Below, piece by piece: positions 45,025 through 52,957 of a DNA stretch of 64,000 bases (its first letter is position 1; each line of letters opens with the position of its first letter). Source of the DNA: WSZJ01 sp964590435 (GTDB lineage: Bacteria > Planctomycetota > MHYJ01 > WSZJ01); NCBI GenBank assembly GCA_964590435.1, contig CAZPWT010000049.1:62001-126000 (forward strand). The letters run 5' to 3'. A program made the position numbers and the translations under genes. The notes beneath the pieces were generated by a model that was given only the letters and a program-made list of their open reading frames with translations, had not been told where the DNA came from and ran no database searches.

Positions 45025-45550
45025 CAAGGTCCTGATCGCCGGCATCGCGGCGCTTGCCATCCTGGCGGGCGGCGCGGTGTTCGGCTATTCGCGCTACAAG
45101 GCCTTCACCAGTCCCGTCGCCGTCACGCAGCCGCTTCCGTTCAACCACAAGCACCACATGGACGAGAAGCTGGGGCTCGACTGCGTGGCCTGTCACAAGG
45201 GCGTGGAGACGGGCGAGCACGCCGGGACGCCCGCGGTGGCCACCTGCATCAAGCTCTGCCACACGGACCCGCAGGGGACGAATCCGGAGGAAGCGAAGAT
45301 CCGGGAATATGCGTCGAGGGGGGAAGCGATTCCCTGGCAGCAGGCGAACCGGCTTCCTGGGCACGTGTACTTCTCGCACGTGGGGCATGTGAAGTTCGGA
45401 AAGATGGACTGCAAGGAGTGTCACGGGGACATGAAGGAGCGGACGGAGCCGGTGACGCTCTCGACGACGCACCACCTGGACATGGACGCGTGCATGGAGT
45501 GCCACAAGGAGAAGGGGGTCAGCAACGACTGCCTCCTGTGCCACAAATGA
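45005..45550 (+). CDS. Membrane-anchored five-heme cytochrome subunit (QrcA/ActA type)
   Basis: 181 residues. One N-terminal helix (VLIAGIAALAILAGGAVFGY) anchors a periplasmic cytochrome c7-like domain with four CxxCH motifs (CVACH, CKECH, CMECH, CLLCH) and one unusual C-x3-CH motif (CIKLCH). FNHKHH and FSHVGH supply distal ligands. Position before molybdopterin-fold, Fe-S and NrfD genes matches the cytochrome subunit of Qrc (menaquinone reductase) and of alternative complex III. It would pass electrons between the complex and periplasmic cytochromes. The stop overlaps the next start by four bases (ATGA). Confidence 0.88.
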   Translation: MFTSNRNKVLIAGIAALAILAGGAVFGYSRYKAFTSPVAVTQPLPFNHKHHMDEKLGLDCVACHKGVETGEHAGTPAVATCIKLCHTDPQGTNPEEAKIREYASRGEAIPWQQANRLPGHVYFSHVGHVKFGKMDCKECHGDMKERTEPVTLSTTHHLDMDACMECHKEKGVSNDCLLCHK

Positions 45551-47955
45551 AAGCGAAAAACCCCGAACCCGGCCGGCGTGATTTCCTGCGGATGTCGCTG
45601 GCCGCGATGGGCGGGCTGGCGCTGGGCGGATGCAAGCACGGCGAGGATCCCTACAACCTGAACCGGCCCAAGGTGCCGGGGCAGTCGGCCTACGGGATGC
45701 ACCAGGAGAAATGGATCACGAGCTCGTGCAGCCAGTGCTGGGCGGGATGCGGGATCAAAGTGCGCGTGGTGGAGGGGCGTGCGGTCAAGATCGAAGGGCA
45801 CCCGGGCAGCCCGATCAACGGGGGGACGCTGGGGCCGAAGGGACAGGCGGGGCTGCAGCTCCTGTATCACCCGGACCGGTTCAAGGGGCCTGTGAAACGG
45901 GACGGGCCGCGCGGGTCGGGGAAGTGGAAGCCGGTGAGCTGGGACGAGGCGATCGGCGAGATCGCGAAGTCGCTGGTGGAGATCCGCGGGCGCGGGGAGT
46001 CGCGCGGGGTCGTCGTCCTCGACGGCGAGCCCCGTGGCATGATGCGCCAGCTCTGGGAGCGCTTCCTGAACGCGTACGGCAGCCCGAACCATATCGATCA
46101 CCGTGCGGCGTCGGACGGCGGGAAGGTCCTGGCGATGGCGTACATGCACGGGACGCCGGAGATCCCCGCGTACGACTGGAGCGGGACGCGGTACGTGCTC
46201 GGGTTCGGGGCGAGCCTCTTCGAGTCCTGGTGCCAGTCGATCCACCTCGCGCGGGCGTCGAGTTCGCTGCGGCGGAACGTCCCGGGGCGGCGCGTGAAAT
46301 TCGTGCAGGTGTCGCCGCGCTTCTCGGTGACGGCCTCGAAGGCGGACGAGTGGATCGACATCGAGCCGGCGACGTACGGGGCGCTGGCGCTCGGCCTGGC
46401 GCACGTCCTGGTGAGGGACGAGCTGTACGACAAGGAGTTCGTGAAGGATCACACGTTCGGGTTCGAGGAGTGGACCGACGCTGCGGGGAAGAAGCACCGC
46501 GGGTACCGGGACCTCGTGATGGCGGACTACCCGCCCGAGAAGGTCGCGAAGATCACGGGGATCTCGAAGAAGACGATCGAGCGCCTTGCCCGCGAGCTCG
46601 TCGACCACAAGCCCGCGATCGCGCTCGCCGACGGCGGCGCGGCCGCGGCCACGAACGGCCTGGGCACCGCGATGTCGATCCATGCGCTGAACGCGCTTCT
46701 CGGGAACCTCGAACGGCAGGGCGGGCTGGTCGTCCAGCGTCACGCCCCGTACGCTCCCTGGGCGGACGTGGAGCCCGATGAGGTCGCGAGGAAGGGGCTC
46801 GCCGCCGAGCGCCTCGACGGCTCCGGCACTGCGCGCCTTCCTCTCGCCCACGGCTGCATCCAGGCGCTCCCCGAAGCGCTGCTCTCCGGCGCTCCCTACG
46901 CGGCCCAGGCCGCCTTCCTTTACAGGTCCAACCCCGCATTCTCGAAGCCGGGCGGGAAGAAGTGGCACGAGGGGCTTTCCAAGGTCCCGCTCGTCGTCAG
47001 CTTCTCCCCGCTTCCCGACGAATCCACATTCCAGGCCGACTTCGTCCTTCCGGACCACACGTACCTCGAGCGGTGGGAGGTGGTCGAACCGGTCCCGAGC
47101 GTCGGGCACCCGATCGCATCGTTCCGGCAGCCGGCCGTCGAGCCCCTGCACGACACGCGCTCGACGGCCGACGTCGTCATCCAGCTCGCCAAGGCGGTCG
47201 GCGCCCCCGTCGCCGAGGCGTTCCCGTGGGAGACGTACCGCAAGGCGGCGGAAGAGCGTCTCAAGTCCCTCCTGAACGTCGAGGGAAGCTCCACGGTGGC
47301 CGCGAAAGTCGGCGACTTGCGGAAGGGGATGGACAAGGACAGCGGCTGGTGGCTCCCGAAGTTCGAATTCGAGAAGTGGGACGAGGCGTTCACGACGCCC
47401 TCGAAGAAGTTCGAGTTCTACTCGCAGGAGATCGCGAGGAAGCTGGCGGCGGTGCCGGATCTCGAGAAGGAGCTGACGGCGCGCGGCGTGCTGACGCGCG
47501 GCGACGACCTGTGCCTGCCGCACTGGGAGCCGCCGAAGACGGAGGGGAATCCTTCCGAGTTCCCGTTCAAGGTCGCGGCGTTCCGCGGCATCGAGTACGC
47601 GGAGGGCGGATCGCGCCACCTCCCGTGGCTCCGCGAGATCACCCTTCCGCGCCGGGCCGCCTGGACGCAGCGAGTGGAGTTGAACCCGGAGGATGCGAAG
47701 GAGCTGAAGCTGAAGGAAGCGGACGAGGTCCGCGTGGAGACGCCGGCGGGGTGGGCGGACATGACGGTGGCGATCATGCCGGGGACGCGGAGGGGAATGA
47801 TCGGCCTGCCGCTCGGCCAGGGCGCCTGGCCGCCGAAGCCGCAGGATCCGCAGCCGACGGGGGGCTACGTGCTGCTTTCGAACGCGATGGATCCGCTCGC
47901 CGGCATCCTCGCTCTCCAGGGCACGCGGGCTCGCATCACCAGGAGGCCCTCATGA
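45547..47955 (+). CDS. Molybdopterin-oxidoreductase-fold subunit (QrcB/ActB1 type), probably non-catalytic
   Basis: 802 residues. A twin-arginine signal (RRDFLRMSLAAMGGLALGGC) has a possible lipobox at Cys29. The fold of the DMSO-reductase family is clear, but key ligands are changed. The N-terminal cluster motif has only Cys61, Cys64 and Cys68; the expected fourth cysteine is Gly96 (NGGTLGPKG). The residue aligned with the Mo ligand is Ser190 (HRAASDGG) rather than the usual Cys. Loss of such ligands is typical of QrcB and the B1 part of ActB, which keep the fold without Mo chemistry. Context (cytochrome, 4xFe-S, NrfD) supports a quinone:cytochrome complex rather than a terminal reductase. 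It overlaps both neighbours by ATGA. Confidence 0.85.
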   Translation: MKAKNPEPGRRDFLRMSLAAMGGLALGGCKHGEDPYNLNRPKVPGQSAYGMHQEKWITSSCSQCWAGCGIKVRVVEGRAVKIEGHPGSPINGGTLGPKGQAGLQLLYHPDRFKGPVKRDGPRGSGKWKPVSWDEAIGEIAKSLVEIRGRGESRGVVVLDGEPRGMMRQLWERFLNAYGSPNHIDHRAASDGGKVLAMAYMHGTPEIPAYDWSGTRYVLGFGASLFESWCQSIHLARASSSLRRNVPGRRVKFVQVSPRFSVTASKADEWIDIEPATYGALALGLAHVLVRDELYDKEFVKDHTFGFEEWTDAAGKKHRGYRDLVMADYPPEKVAKITGISKKTIERLARELVDHKPAIALADGGAAAATNGLGTAMSIHALNALLGNLERQGGLVVQRHAPYAPWADVEPDEVARKGLAAERLDGSGTARLPLAHGCIQALPEALLSGAPYAAQAAFLYRSNPAFSKPGGKKWHEGLSKVPLVVSFSPLPDESTFQADFVLPDHTYLERWEVVEPVPSVGHPIASFRQPAVEPLHDTRSTADVVIQLAKAVGAPVAEAFPWETYRKAAEERLKSLLNVEGSSTVAAKVGDLRKGMDKDSGWWLPKFEFEKWDEAFTTPSKKFEFYSQEIARKLAAVPDLEKELTARGVLTRGDDLCLPHWEPPKTEGNPSEFPFKVAAFRGIEYAEGGSRHLPWLREITLPRRAAWTQRVELNPEDAKELKLKEADEVRVETPAGWADMTVAIMPGTRRGMIGLPLGQGAWPPKPQDPQPTGGYVLLSNAMDPLAGILALQGTRARITRRPS

Positions 47956-48749
47956 ACCCGACTCGGCGTGATGTGCTGCAGGGGATCGCCGCGGCGGTCG
48001 GCGCAGGGGCATTGGCGGCGGGCGCTTCGGAACCCGCAGCGACGGCGAAGAAGCGCCGCTGGGGGATGACGATCGACCTGGACCGCTGCACGGCGTGCCA
48101 GGCGTGCGTCGTTGCGTGCCGGTCCGAGAATAACGTGCCTGTGAACGGGCCGGACGCAGCGCCGGGAGACCGCGGAATCTACTGGATGGACATGCTGGCG
48201 CTCTCAGAGGGGAGTCATCCGGAGGTGCGGACGCAGTTCATCCCGACTCCCTGCAACCACTGCGAGAACCCGGCGTGCGTGAAGGTCTGCCCGGTCGGGG
48301 CGACGACGGTCAACGAGGACGGCCTCGTCTCGCAGATCTGGGGGCGGTGCATCGGCTGCCGCTACTGCACGACGGCATGCCCCTACAGCCGGCGGTACTT
48401 CAACTGGACCGCCCCGACTTTCCCCGAGTCCTACAAGAACATGCTGAATCCCGACGTGGCCACGCGGCCGGCGGGGGTGGTGGAGAAGTGCACGTTCTGC
48501 CACCACCGGATCCGCGACGTGAAGACGACCGCGAGGCTGGAAGGCCGGGAGATCGTGGATACGGAGCTGGTCCGCCTGACGGCCTGCGCGCAGGCTTGTC
48601 CCGCCGAGGCGATCACCTTCGGCGACATGGCTGATCCCGAATCAAGGGTGTCGGAGCTGGTGCGGAGCCCGCGCGCGTTCCGCCTCCTGGAAGAGCTTGG
48701 CACCCAGCCGAAGGTCGTTTACCTGCGGGAGGCCAAGTGGAAGGAATGA
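47952..48749 (+). CDS. 4x[Fe-S] ferredoxin-like subunit (QrcC/ActB2/NrfC type)
   Basis: 265 residues. A Tat-like N-terminus (TRRDVLQGIAAAVGAGA) is followed by the cysteine groups CTACQACVVAC, CNHCENPACVKVCP, CIGCRYCTTACPYSRRYFNW and CTFCHHR...CAQACP. This is the four-cluster arrangement of NrfC/DmsB/PsrB subunits. It carries electrons between the NrfD membrane subunit and the molybdopterin-fold/cytochrome subunits. Twin arginines suggest export, but co-transport with the preceding Tat subunit is also possible. It overlaps that gene by four bases. Confidence 0.92.
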   Translation: MNPTRRDVLQGIAAAVGAGALAAGASEPAATAKKRRWGMTIDLDRCTACQACVVACRSENNVPVNGPDAAPGDRGIYWMDMLALSEGSHPEVRTQFIPTPCNHCENPACVKVCPVGATTVNEDGLVSQIWGRCIGCRYCTTACPYSRRYFNWTAPTFPESYKNMLNPDVATRPAGVVEKCTFCHHRIRDVKTTARLEGREIVDTELVRLTACAQACPAEAITFGDMADPESRVSELVRSPRAFRLLEELGTQPKVVYLREAKWKE

Positions 48750-48807
48750 GATCCGAGCCCGGTGTCGATAGAAACCAGGACCGCCCTGCAGTCCGGAGAT
48801 GCCTGCC

Positions 48808-50382
48808 ATGACAAACGCCGAATCTCTTCCCGGCACAGTTCCTCCCCGGGCGCTCGACGCGCCGGCTGGCCGGCTGATTCCACAGCTCGGAAAGTTCGGT
48901 CCGCGTTGGCTGGCGACCGCGGCCGTCCTCCTCTGTTTCGTCGCCCTCGGCGCGTATGCCTACGTCCAGCAAGAGGTTCACGGCGAAGGGATAACCGGGA
49001 TGCGGACGATCGGCGCCGGCGGCGCCACGTGGGGGCTGTACATCGTCGGGGTGATCTTCTTCATCGGCGTGAGCTTCGCCGGCATCACGATCGCCGCGAT
49101 CATCCGCCTCCTGAATATCGAGACGATCCGGCCGCTGTCCCGCGCGGCGGAACTGCTCACGATCACGGCGCTCATGATGGGTGCCACGTGCGTCATCGCG
49201 GACCTGGGACAGCCGATCAAGGGCCTCCTGAATCTCCCCAAGTTTGCGCGGCCGATGTCGCCGTTCTTCGGCACCTTCAGCCTCGTCGTCGGCGGCTACC
49301 TGACGGCGAGCTGCGTCTACTTCTTCCTCGCGGGAAGAGGGGACGCGTGGACGTGCGCGGCGGCCGGCGGCCGGTTGAGCCTGATCCACAGGATCTGGGC
49401 CACGGGCTGCCGCAACACCCCGTCGGAGCAGGCGCGGCACCACCGGGTCAGCTTCTGGCTGTCCCTGCTCATCCTTCCGCTCCTGGTCACGGCGCACTCG
49501 ACCCTCGGCTTCATCTTCGGCATCCAGGGCGGGCGCCCGGGCTGGTTCAACGCGCTGGCGGGCCCCGGATTCGTCGTCATGGCCGGCGTGTCCGGCATCG
49601 GCGTCCTGATCGTCGTCGCCGCGGCGCTTCGAAAATTCATGCACCTCGAGGACATCATCAAGGTCGAAGCCTTCCGCTGGCTCGGCAACATGCTCCTCGC
49701 CCTGACGGTGACCTACCTGTACTTCATGATCGCCGAGGAAGTGACTGCGAACTATGCGGCCGTCGCGGCGGAAGCGAAGATCGCGCATGAGGTGGTCTTC
49801 GGCGTTTACGCGCATCTCTTCTGGACGGTGGTGGCCTGCCTCGTATCCGCCTTCGCGATCCTGTTCGTGCAGTTCGTGAGGCGCAAGTCGTTCGTGTCGC
49901 TCACGGTGGCGGCGGGAGTCCTGGTCAACATCGCCGCCGTCCTCAAGCGCTACCTCATCGTCGTGCCGTCCCAGACCCACGGGATGCTTCTTCCGTACGA
50001 ACCAGGCGTCTACACGCCGAGCTGGGTCGAGTTCAGCGTCGTGGGCGGCCTGCTGGCGCTCGGGATGCTGATCTACATGACCTTCGTGAAGTTCTTCCCG
50101 ATCATCCCCCTCGAGTCGCACCATGGCGAAACGGCCGCCGTCCGCCGCGGCGGCCTGCTGCGCCCGTCGCTCTGCGTCGCGACGCTCCTCGCGGGGGTCG
50201 GATTGGCCGTGACCGGATTCCTCTTCTCGGCCCGTTTCGGCACGGGAACCTACTCGGACCCGGTCCTGCCGTTCGCCCCGGTGGTCTTCATTTCCGGGGT
50301 CGTGACTTGCCTCATGTCCGCCGTCGTCTACGAGCTCCTGCCGGATCGCCGCACAGCGGCCCCGGCCCTTCCTGCCGCGTAG
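48808..50382 (+). CDS. NrfD/QrcD/ActC-type membrane quinone-binding subunit
   Basis: About 524 residues with ten likely transmembrane helices, the length and style of NrfD-family subunits of Qrc, ACIII and related complexes. Recognisable parts are ADLGQPIKGLLNLPKFARPMSPF (its first 20 residues typical of the family's second and third helices), VTAHSTLGFIFGIQGGRPGW and KRYLIVVPSQTHGMLLPY. It exchanges electrons with the quinone pool and may move charge across the membrane. ATG 48808 is preferred (GGAG 10 bases upstream) over ATG 48799. It ends the operon; an opposing gene stops only 4 bases later. ActD, ActE and ActF homologues are absent, which favours a Qrc-like over a full ACIII complex. 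Confidence 0.9.
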   Translation: MTNAESLPGTVPPRALDAPAGRLIPQLGKFGPRWLATAAVLLCFVALGAYAYVQQEVHGEGITGMRTIGAGGATWGLYIVGVIFFIGVSFAGITIAAIIRLLNIETIRPLSRAAELLTITALMMGATCVIADLGQPIKGLLNLPKFARPMSPFFGTFSLVVGGYLTASCVYFFLAGRGDAWTCAAAGGRLSLIHRIWATGCRNTPSEQARHHRVSFWLSLLILPLLVTAHSTLGFIFGIQGGRPGWFNALAGPGFVVMAGVSGIGVLIVVAAALRKFMHLEDIIKVEAFRWLGNMLLALTVTYLYFMIAEEVTANYAAVAAEAKIAHEVVFGVYAHLFWTVVACLVSAFAILFVQFVRRKSFVSLTVAAGVLVNIAAVLKRYLIVVPSQTHGMLLPYEPGVYTPSWVEFSVVGGLLALGMLIYMTFVKFFPIIPLESHHGETAAVRRGGLLRPSLCVATLLAGVGLAVTGFLFSARFGTGTYSDPVLPFAPVVFISGVVTCLMSAVVYELLPDRRTAAPALPAA

Positions 50383-50386
50383 CGGG

Positions 50387-51295
50387 CTACTTCTTTCTAC
50401 CGCCGGCAGGAAGGAGCTCGATCGCCCACGTCATGCGGGCCGACGAAGTGCCGGGGCCCCAGGACACGGTGACGTCGGAATCGGCCTCGAAGCGCCAGAG
50501 GCAGCCGGCTTTCCGGTCGAACCAGGCTTCGCCGTTCTTGCGGCCGATGCGGAGGGTGCCCCACGCGATCGCGTTGGGGTCGGCCCACGTGAACCCGTTC
50601 ACGGCCTCGGGGCGGATGGAGGAGTCGCGGTCCGGCGTGTCGAACGAGAGCTTCGCGCAGGCGCGACCGTCCTTCTGCTCGTTGCGGTCGAACTTGAACT
50701 CGACGGACTCTTCCTCGATGAAGCGCACCGTGCGGCGAAGTTTGTTTTTCGCAGGCGGTGTGGAACGGAAGATCATCTCGAGCCAGGCTCGCGGCGTGGT
50801 GGGGTGGTGCATGTCGAGGGCCGCGGCCTCGACGTGTTCCTTCGCGGTGTTCTCGGTCGGCGCGGGGTCGGGGGTGCCGGCCTTGTCGGCGGCCAGCACG
50901 GTCCCGTCGGGCGCCACGGTCGCGGTGAACTTCAGGCCGAACAGGGCCTCGTAGCGCTTGAAGCCGAGGAACTCGGTGGTCTTGGACTTCGTCGAATCCC
51001 ACGAGACTTTCCCGGACGGCGCCGTGTTCTCGACGCGCACCGCGGGGAACGTCCCCTCGAGGCTGGCGTTTCCCGCCTCGTCCACCGACAGCACTTCAAG
51101 CCGGATCGTGACGTTCTCCTCCTGCCGCTGCTGGATCGGCCGGGGAGGCGGCGGAGTCCCGGTTGCAACCGCCACAGTCCACTCCACGACCGTTGCCGCT
51201 TCGTACGTCAGCACGTCGCCCTTCCGGAACGTCCACGGGCCTTCCTCGGCCCCTGCCAGGCAGGCGGCCAACGCGACGGCAACGAGAGTGCGCAT
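50387..51295 (-). CDS. Secreted protein of unknown function
   Basis: 302 residues with a signal peptide (MRTLVAVALAACLAGA). The mature part is beta-rich with repeated charged strands (for example WTFRKGDVLTYEAATVVEWTV, NVTIRLEVLSVDEAGNASLEG). It resembles the DUF6263-type secreted proteins common in planctomycetes, but only loosely. GAGG lies 7 bases before the ATG. It starts 4 bases after the HEAT/VWA gene stop, so the two form an operon, and both begin with similar MRTL-type signal peptides. Function unknown. Confidence 0.75.
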   Translation of the reverse strand: MRTLVAVALAACLAGAEEGPWTFRKGDVLTYEAATVVEWTVAVATGTPPPPRPIQQRQEENVTIRLEVLSVDEAGNASLEGTFPAVRVENTAPSGKVSWDSTKSKTTEFLGFKRYEALFGLKFTATVAPDGTVLAADKAGTPDPAPTENTAKEHVEAAALDMHHPTTPRAWLEMIFRSTPPAKNKLRRTVRFIEEESVEFKFDRNEQKDGRACAKLSFDTPDRDSSIRPEAVNGFTWADPNAIAWGTLRIGRKNGEAWFDRKAGCLWRFEADSDVTVSWGPGTSSARMTWAIELLPAGGRKK

Positions 51296-51299
51296 GGGT

Positions 51300-52793
51300 C
51301 TACCTCTTCGGGGCAATGGGCTGGGGGCCGGAACGGAACGCGCGGTGGCGTCCGCCGCCGGCCTTGGAGATGCGTTCCATGAAGCCGCGGGTTTCCTTGT
51401 CGCGGTCGACGTAGACGCCGTCGACGACGGCGCCTTCGTACAGGTGGAGCAGCCGCGCGCGGTGGACCGCCATGATGTCGTCGTTGGACGGGACGTCGGC
51501 GATCACCACGAGGTGCGGCCTCTGGTCCCGGCGCAGGTTGAACATGTTCGCGATCGTCAGCGCCTGGTCCGACGCCGACCCCGTGAACGCGTTCGCCCCC
51601 GTCGCCTTCTGCCCGCAGAACCAGTCCCAGGCGCGATCGATGTCCCAGGTCATGAAGTGCTGCCGGGTGAGCCATTGGTTGTCGAAATCGCGGTAGAGCA
51701 CGAACCCGTAGCGCACGTCGCCGTCGGCGGGCGCCCGCAGCATTTCGGAGTGCACCTGGCACATCACGGTCGGCCACTCGCCGGACATCGAGAACGTCGC
51801 GTCGATGATGAAGATCAGGTCGATCGATCCCTCGGGCGAATCGACCGTCGGGGGAGGAAGGGGCCTCGAGGGGGGCCGGTCCGCCGGGAGCGCGGTCGTT
51901 CCGTCGCCGCCGGGCGCGGGCGGTGCCGGCGGGGGAGGCGGAGGCGCGGCCGGGCGGTTCCGGAGGGCGCGAAGGGCCCGCGCCGCGAGGCGTTGCACGA
52001 TCGGCCGCTTGTCCTTCTCGGCGCCCTCGAGGGCGCGGACCGCCGCGGCGCCGCCGAGCCGCCCGAGCGCGAGCGCGGCCTCCGCCGACACGTCGACGTC
52101 CTCTTCGCCCAGCGCGCGGATGAGCGGCGTCACCGCGTCCGCGGACCCCGCATCGCCCAGCGCCGCCGCGCTCGCCGCGCGCACCTCCCACTCCTTGTCC
52201 TTCAGCGCGGCGATGAGCTCCGTGACGGCGAGCGGGGAAGCGACGCGGCCGAGGGCGGTGGCGGCCATCGTGCGGTAGGGAAGTTCGGCGAGCTGGTTGT
52301 AGGGGCGGTCGATCCCGAGGCCAGTCTCCGTCGTGGCGTGCATCGAGCCGTACCGCAGGACTTTGACGAACGCCTTCTCGGCTTCCTCGTCACCGGTCTT
52401 GCGGACGAGGTCCGCCGCCGCCTTGCGGATCGTCGGGGGCACGCCGCAGATGGCGAGCCGGGCCGCGCACATCGGCGCCGCGCGGTTCTCTCGCTTCAGC
52501 AGCGCTTCAGCCGCCCGCAGCCGCACGCCGGGCCAGCCGTCGTTGTCCGCGATCTGGATCAGCGCCTCGTCCGCGAGCGGGTGGAGGATCTTCTCCAGCA
52601 GGACCACGGCCGCTTCGCGCTCCTTTTCGTCGCGGGTGCCGTACTTCGCGTACGCCTCGTCCAGCGCCTTGCGGATCTCCTCGTCCATCTGCTCGGTGAG
52701 GGTGTCCTTCGGGATCGGCGGAAGCTTCGCGGGAAGATTGGCGTCGGCGAACGCGAGGGCGGAGGCCAGGAGAAGAGCGGCGAGGGTGCGCAT
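51300..52793 (-). CDS. Exported HEAT-repeat / VWA-domain protein
   Basis: 497 residues. Signal peptide (MRTLAALLLASALAFADA), then HEAT/PBS-lyase-like helical repeats (about 20-285; for example AVTELIAALKDKEWEVRAASAAALGDAGSADAV in part), a Pro-rich linker (PPPPPPAPPAPGG) and a VWA domain from about 325. Its MIDAS start is IDATFSMS, so the first serine of DxSxS is threonine, which can still bind metal. Such fusions are frequent in planctomycetes and probably mediate protein binding outside the cytoplasm. It is first in a two-gene operon. No good ribosome site precedes the ATG. Confidence 0.82.
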   Translation of the reverse strand: MRTLAALLLASALAFADANLPAKLPPIPKDTLTEQMDEEIRKALDEAYAKYGTRDEKEREAAVVLLEKILHPLADEALIQIADNDGWPGVRLRAAEALLKRENRAAPMCAARLAICGVPPTIRKAAADLVRKTGDEEAEKAFVKVLRYGSMHATTETGLGIDRPYNQLAELPYRTMAATALGRVASPLAVTELIAALKDKEWEVRAASAAALGDAGSADAVTPLIRALGEEDVDVSAEAALALGRLGGAAAVRALEGAEKDKRPIVQRLAARALRALRNRPAAPPPPPPAPPAPGGDGTTALPADRPPSRPLPPPTVDSPEGSIDLIFIIDATFSMSGEWPTVMCQVHSEMLRAPADGDVRYGFVLYRDFDNQWLTRQHFMTWDIDRAWDWFCGQKATGANAFTGSASDQALTIANMFNLRRDQRPHLVVIADVPSNDDIMAVHRARLLHLYEGAVVDGVYVDRDKETRGFMERISKAGGGRHRAFRSGPQPIAPKR

Positions 52794-52940
52794 GGAGGGT
52801 TGTTTCGCAATGGCCGTGCCGTGATGCGTCGGGTCGCCGCAACTCGTGGCTGCCGAAGGGGTTGACAGGGTTGCGCGCGCCCTTGGTAGCCGGGCCGCTT
52901 CACGCCCCGACCTTTACGCTCCGTCAGTTTGTTTTGCACT

Positions 52941-52948
52941 GCTATCCT
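52941..52948 (+). promoter_or_regulatory. -10-like element for a probably leaderless transcript
   Basis: GCTATCCT, part of an extended TGCTATCCT, ends exactly 9 bases before the ATG at 52958. The gene lacks a Shine-Dalgarno sequence, so transcription may start at or next to the ATG. A perfect TTGACA at 52862-52867 is too far away to be its -35. Confidence 0.35.
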
Positions 52949-52957
52949 TCTGCGCCC

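Noticed and set aside
36625..50382. Possible nitrite or polysulfide reductase island
   Set aside because: No NrfA-type CxxCK heme or intact Mo active site is seen; ligand losses fit a Qrc/ACIII-like complex better.
52862..52867. Perfect TTGACA before the STAND regulator
   Set aside because: No acceptable -10 lies 16-18 bases downstream (GGTAGC is poor), and the likely -10 of the gene is about 80 bases away.
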